A DNA stretch of 60,706 nucleotides, from assembly GCF_014651055.1 (NCBI RefSeq), contig NZ_BMWD01000036.1, positions 1 through 60,706 on the forward strand. Direction: 5' to 3'. The notes beneath the pieces were generated by a model, which saw nothing but the letters and a program-made list of their open reading frames with translations, had not been told where the DNA came from and ran no database searches. This document shows, piece by piece, positions 60,598 through 60,706 of the stretch. The DNA comes from Streptomyces fructofermentans (GTDB lineage Bacteria; Actinomycetota; Actinomycetes; Streptomycetales; Streptomycetaceae). Every line of letters begins with the position of its first letter. The first letter of the stretch is position 1. A program made the position numbers and the translations under genes.

Positions 60598-60706
60598 CTG
60601 TCCAGGTGGTGGGGCGGATGTGGGTGGGGGCGGATGTGGGTGGGGCGGGCGTGGGTGGGTGGGGGGAGGGGTGTGGGGGTGCGTCGCGTGTGCCGAGTGG
60701 GGGTGG
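60598..60706. repeat. G-rich GTGGGTGGGG repeats, cut by window end
   Basis: Repeated GGATGTGGGTGGGG-type units (about 60613-60660) and G-runs of 3-6 continue to the edge. On the + strand the G-runs could form quadruplexes. It lies just upstream of the leftward permease. Confidence 0.75.

Overview
The window is a stretch of chromosome from a high-G+C actinomycete, almost certainly a Streptomyces. Third codon positions are strongly G/C-biased, GTG and TTG starts are common, intergenic hairpins are GC-rich, several promoters look leaderless, and the gene content is typical of the genus (SUKH proteins, resuscitation-promoting factors with LysM, DUF501, a solitary sensor kinase, a protein of the SCO6745 type). 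The run rpf, rpf, eno, divIC, DUF501, ppx, ndh, cfa matches, from memory, the core-chromosome order of S. coelicolor. No phage, transposon or CRISPR was seen. Interest lies in a divergent toxin/immunity-type locus, in many control sites, and in minisatellite-like intergenic repeats.

Layout. 0.1-5 kb: an acetyltransferase, an orphan response regulator, a divergent MarR/methyltransferase pair with a repeated operator, and a desaturase-TetR operon with tandem operators. 5-8 kb: ppc. 8-12.9 kb: a leftward housekeeping block, tRNA-Gln and glmU followed by prs, the L25/CTC gene, pth and a membrane protein. 13.5-14.9 kb: an orphan histidine kinase. 14.9-20 kb: a four-gene divergent locus with a SUKH-3 protein and a YwqJ-type deaminase leftward, and a WHH nuclease-SUKH-1 fusion and an Imm35/repeat/deaminase/SUKH-4 fusion rightward, closed by a strong terminator. 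20-25.3 kb: a coiled-coil protein, a DUF485/solute symporter pair and an MFS exporter.

25.8-33.4 kb: an ABC transporter (ATPase plus FtsX-type permease) and mfd. 33.7-35.5 kb: a divergent TetR/SCO6745-like pair. 35.9-39.2 kb: exported or lipid-anchored small proteins and an acetyltransferase. 39.4-45.6 kb: a solitary N6-methylase-like protein whose catalytic Asn is replaced, a membrane protein coupled to a Ser/Thr kinase with a repeat-like tail, a SurA-like lipoprotein and mazG. 45.6-48.2 kb: a flavohemoprotein and a P450, both leftward. 48.7-50.8 kb: two Rpf-LysM muralytic enzymes, the second behind a ydaO-type c-di-AMP riboswitch. 51.2-58 kb: eno, divIC, DUF501, ppx, ndh (behind a Rex-type operator) and cfa. 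58-60.6 kb: a second FtsX-type permease whose ATPase must lie outside the window.

The genes mostly act separately. Linked sets are UDP-GlcNAc and PRPP supply with translation (glmU, prs, L25, pth), membrane-lipid tuning (desaturase and TetR, cfa), glycolysis and NADH re-oxidation (eno, ndh), and spore-wall remodelling (two rpf genes). The 14.9-20 kb locus is the best candidate for an unusual system: three predicted nucleic-acid-active domains and four immunity-type domains, two of the toxin-like domains fused directly to an immunity domain, and no visible export module.
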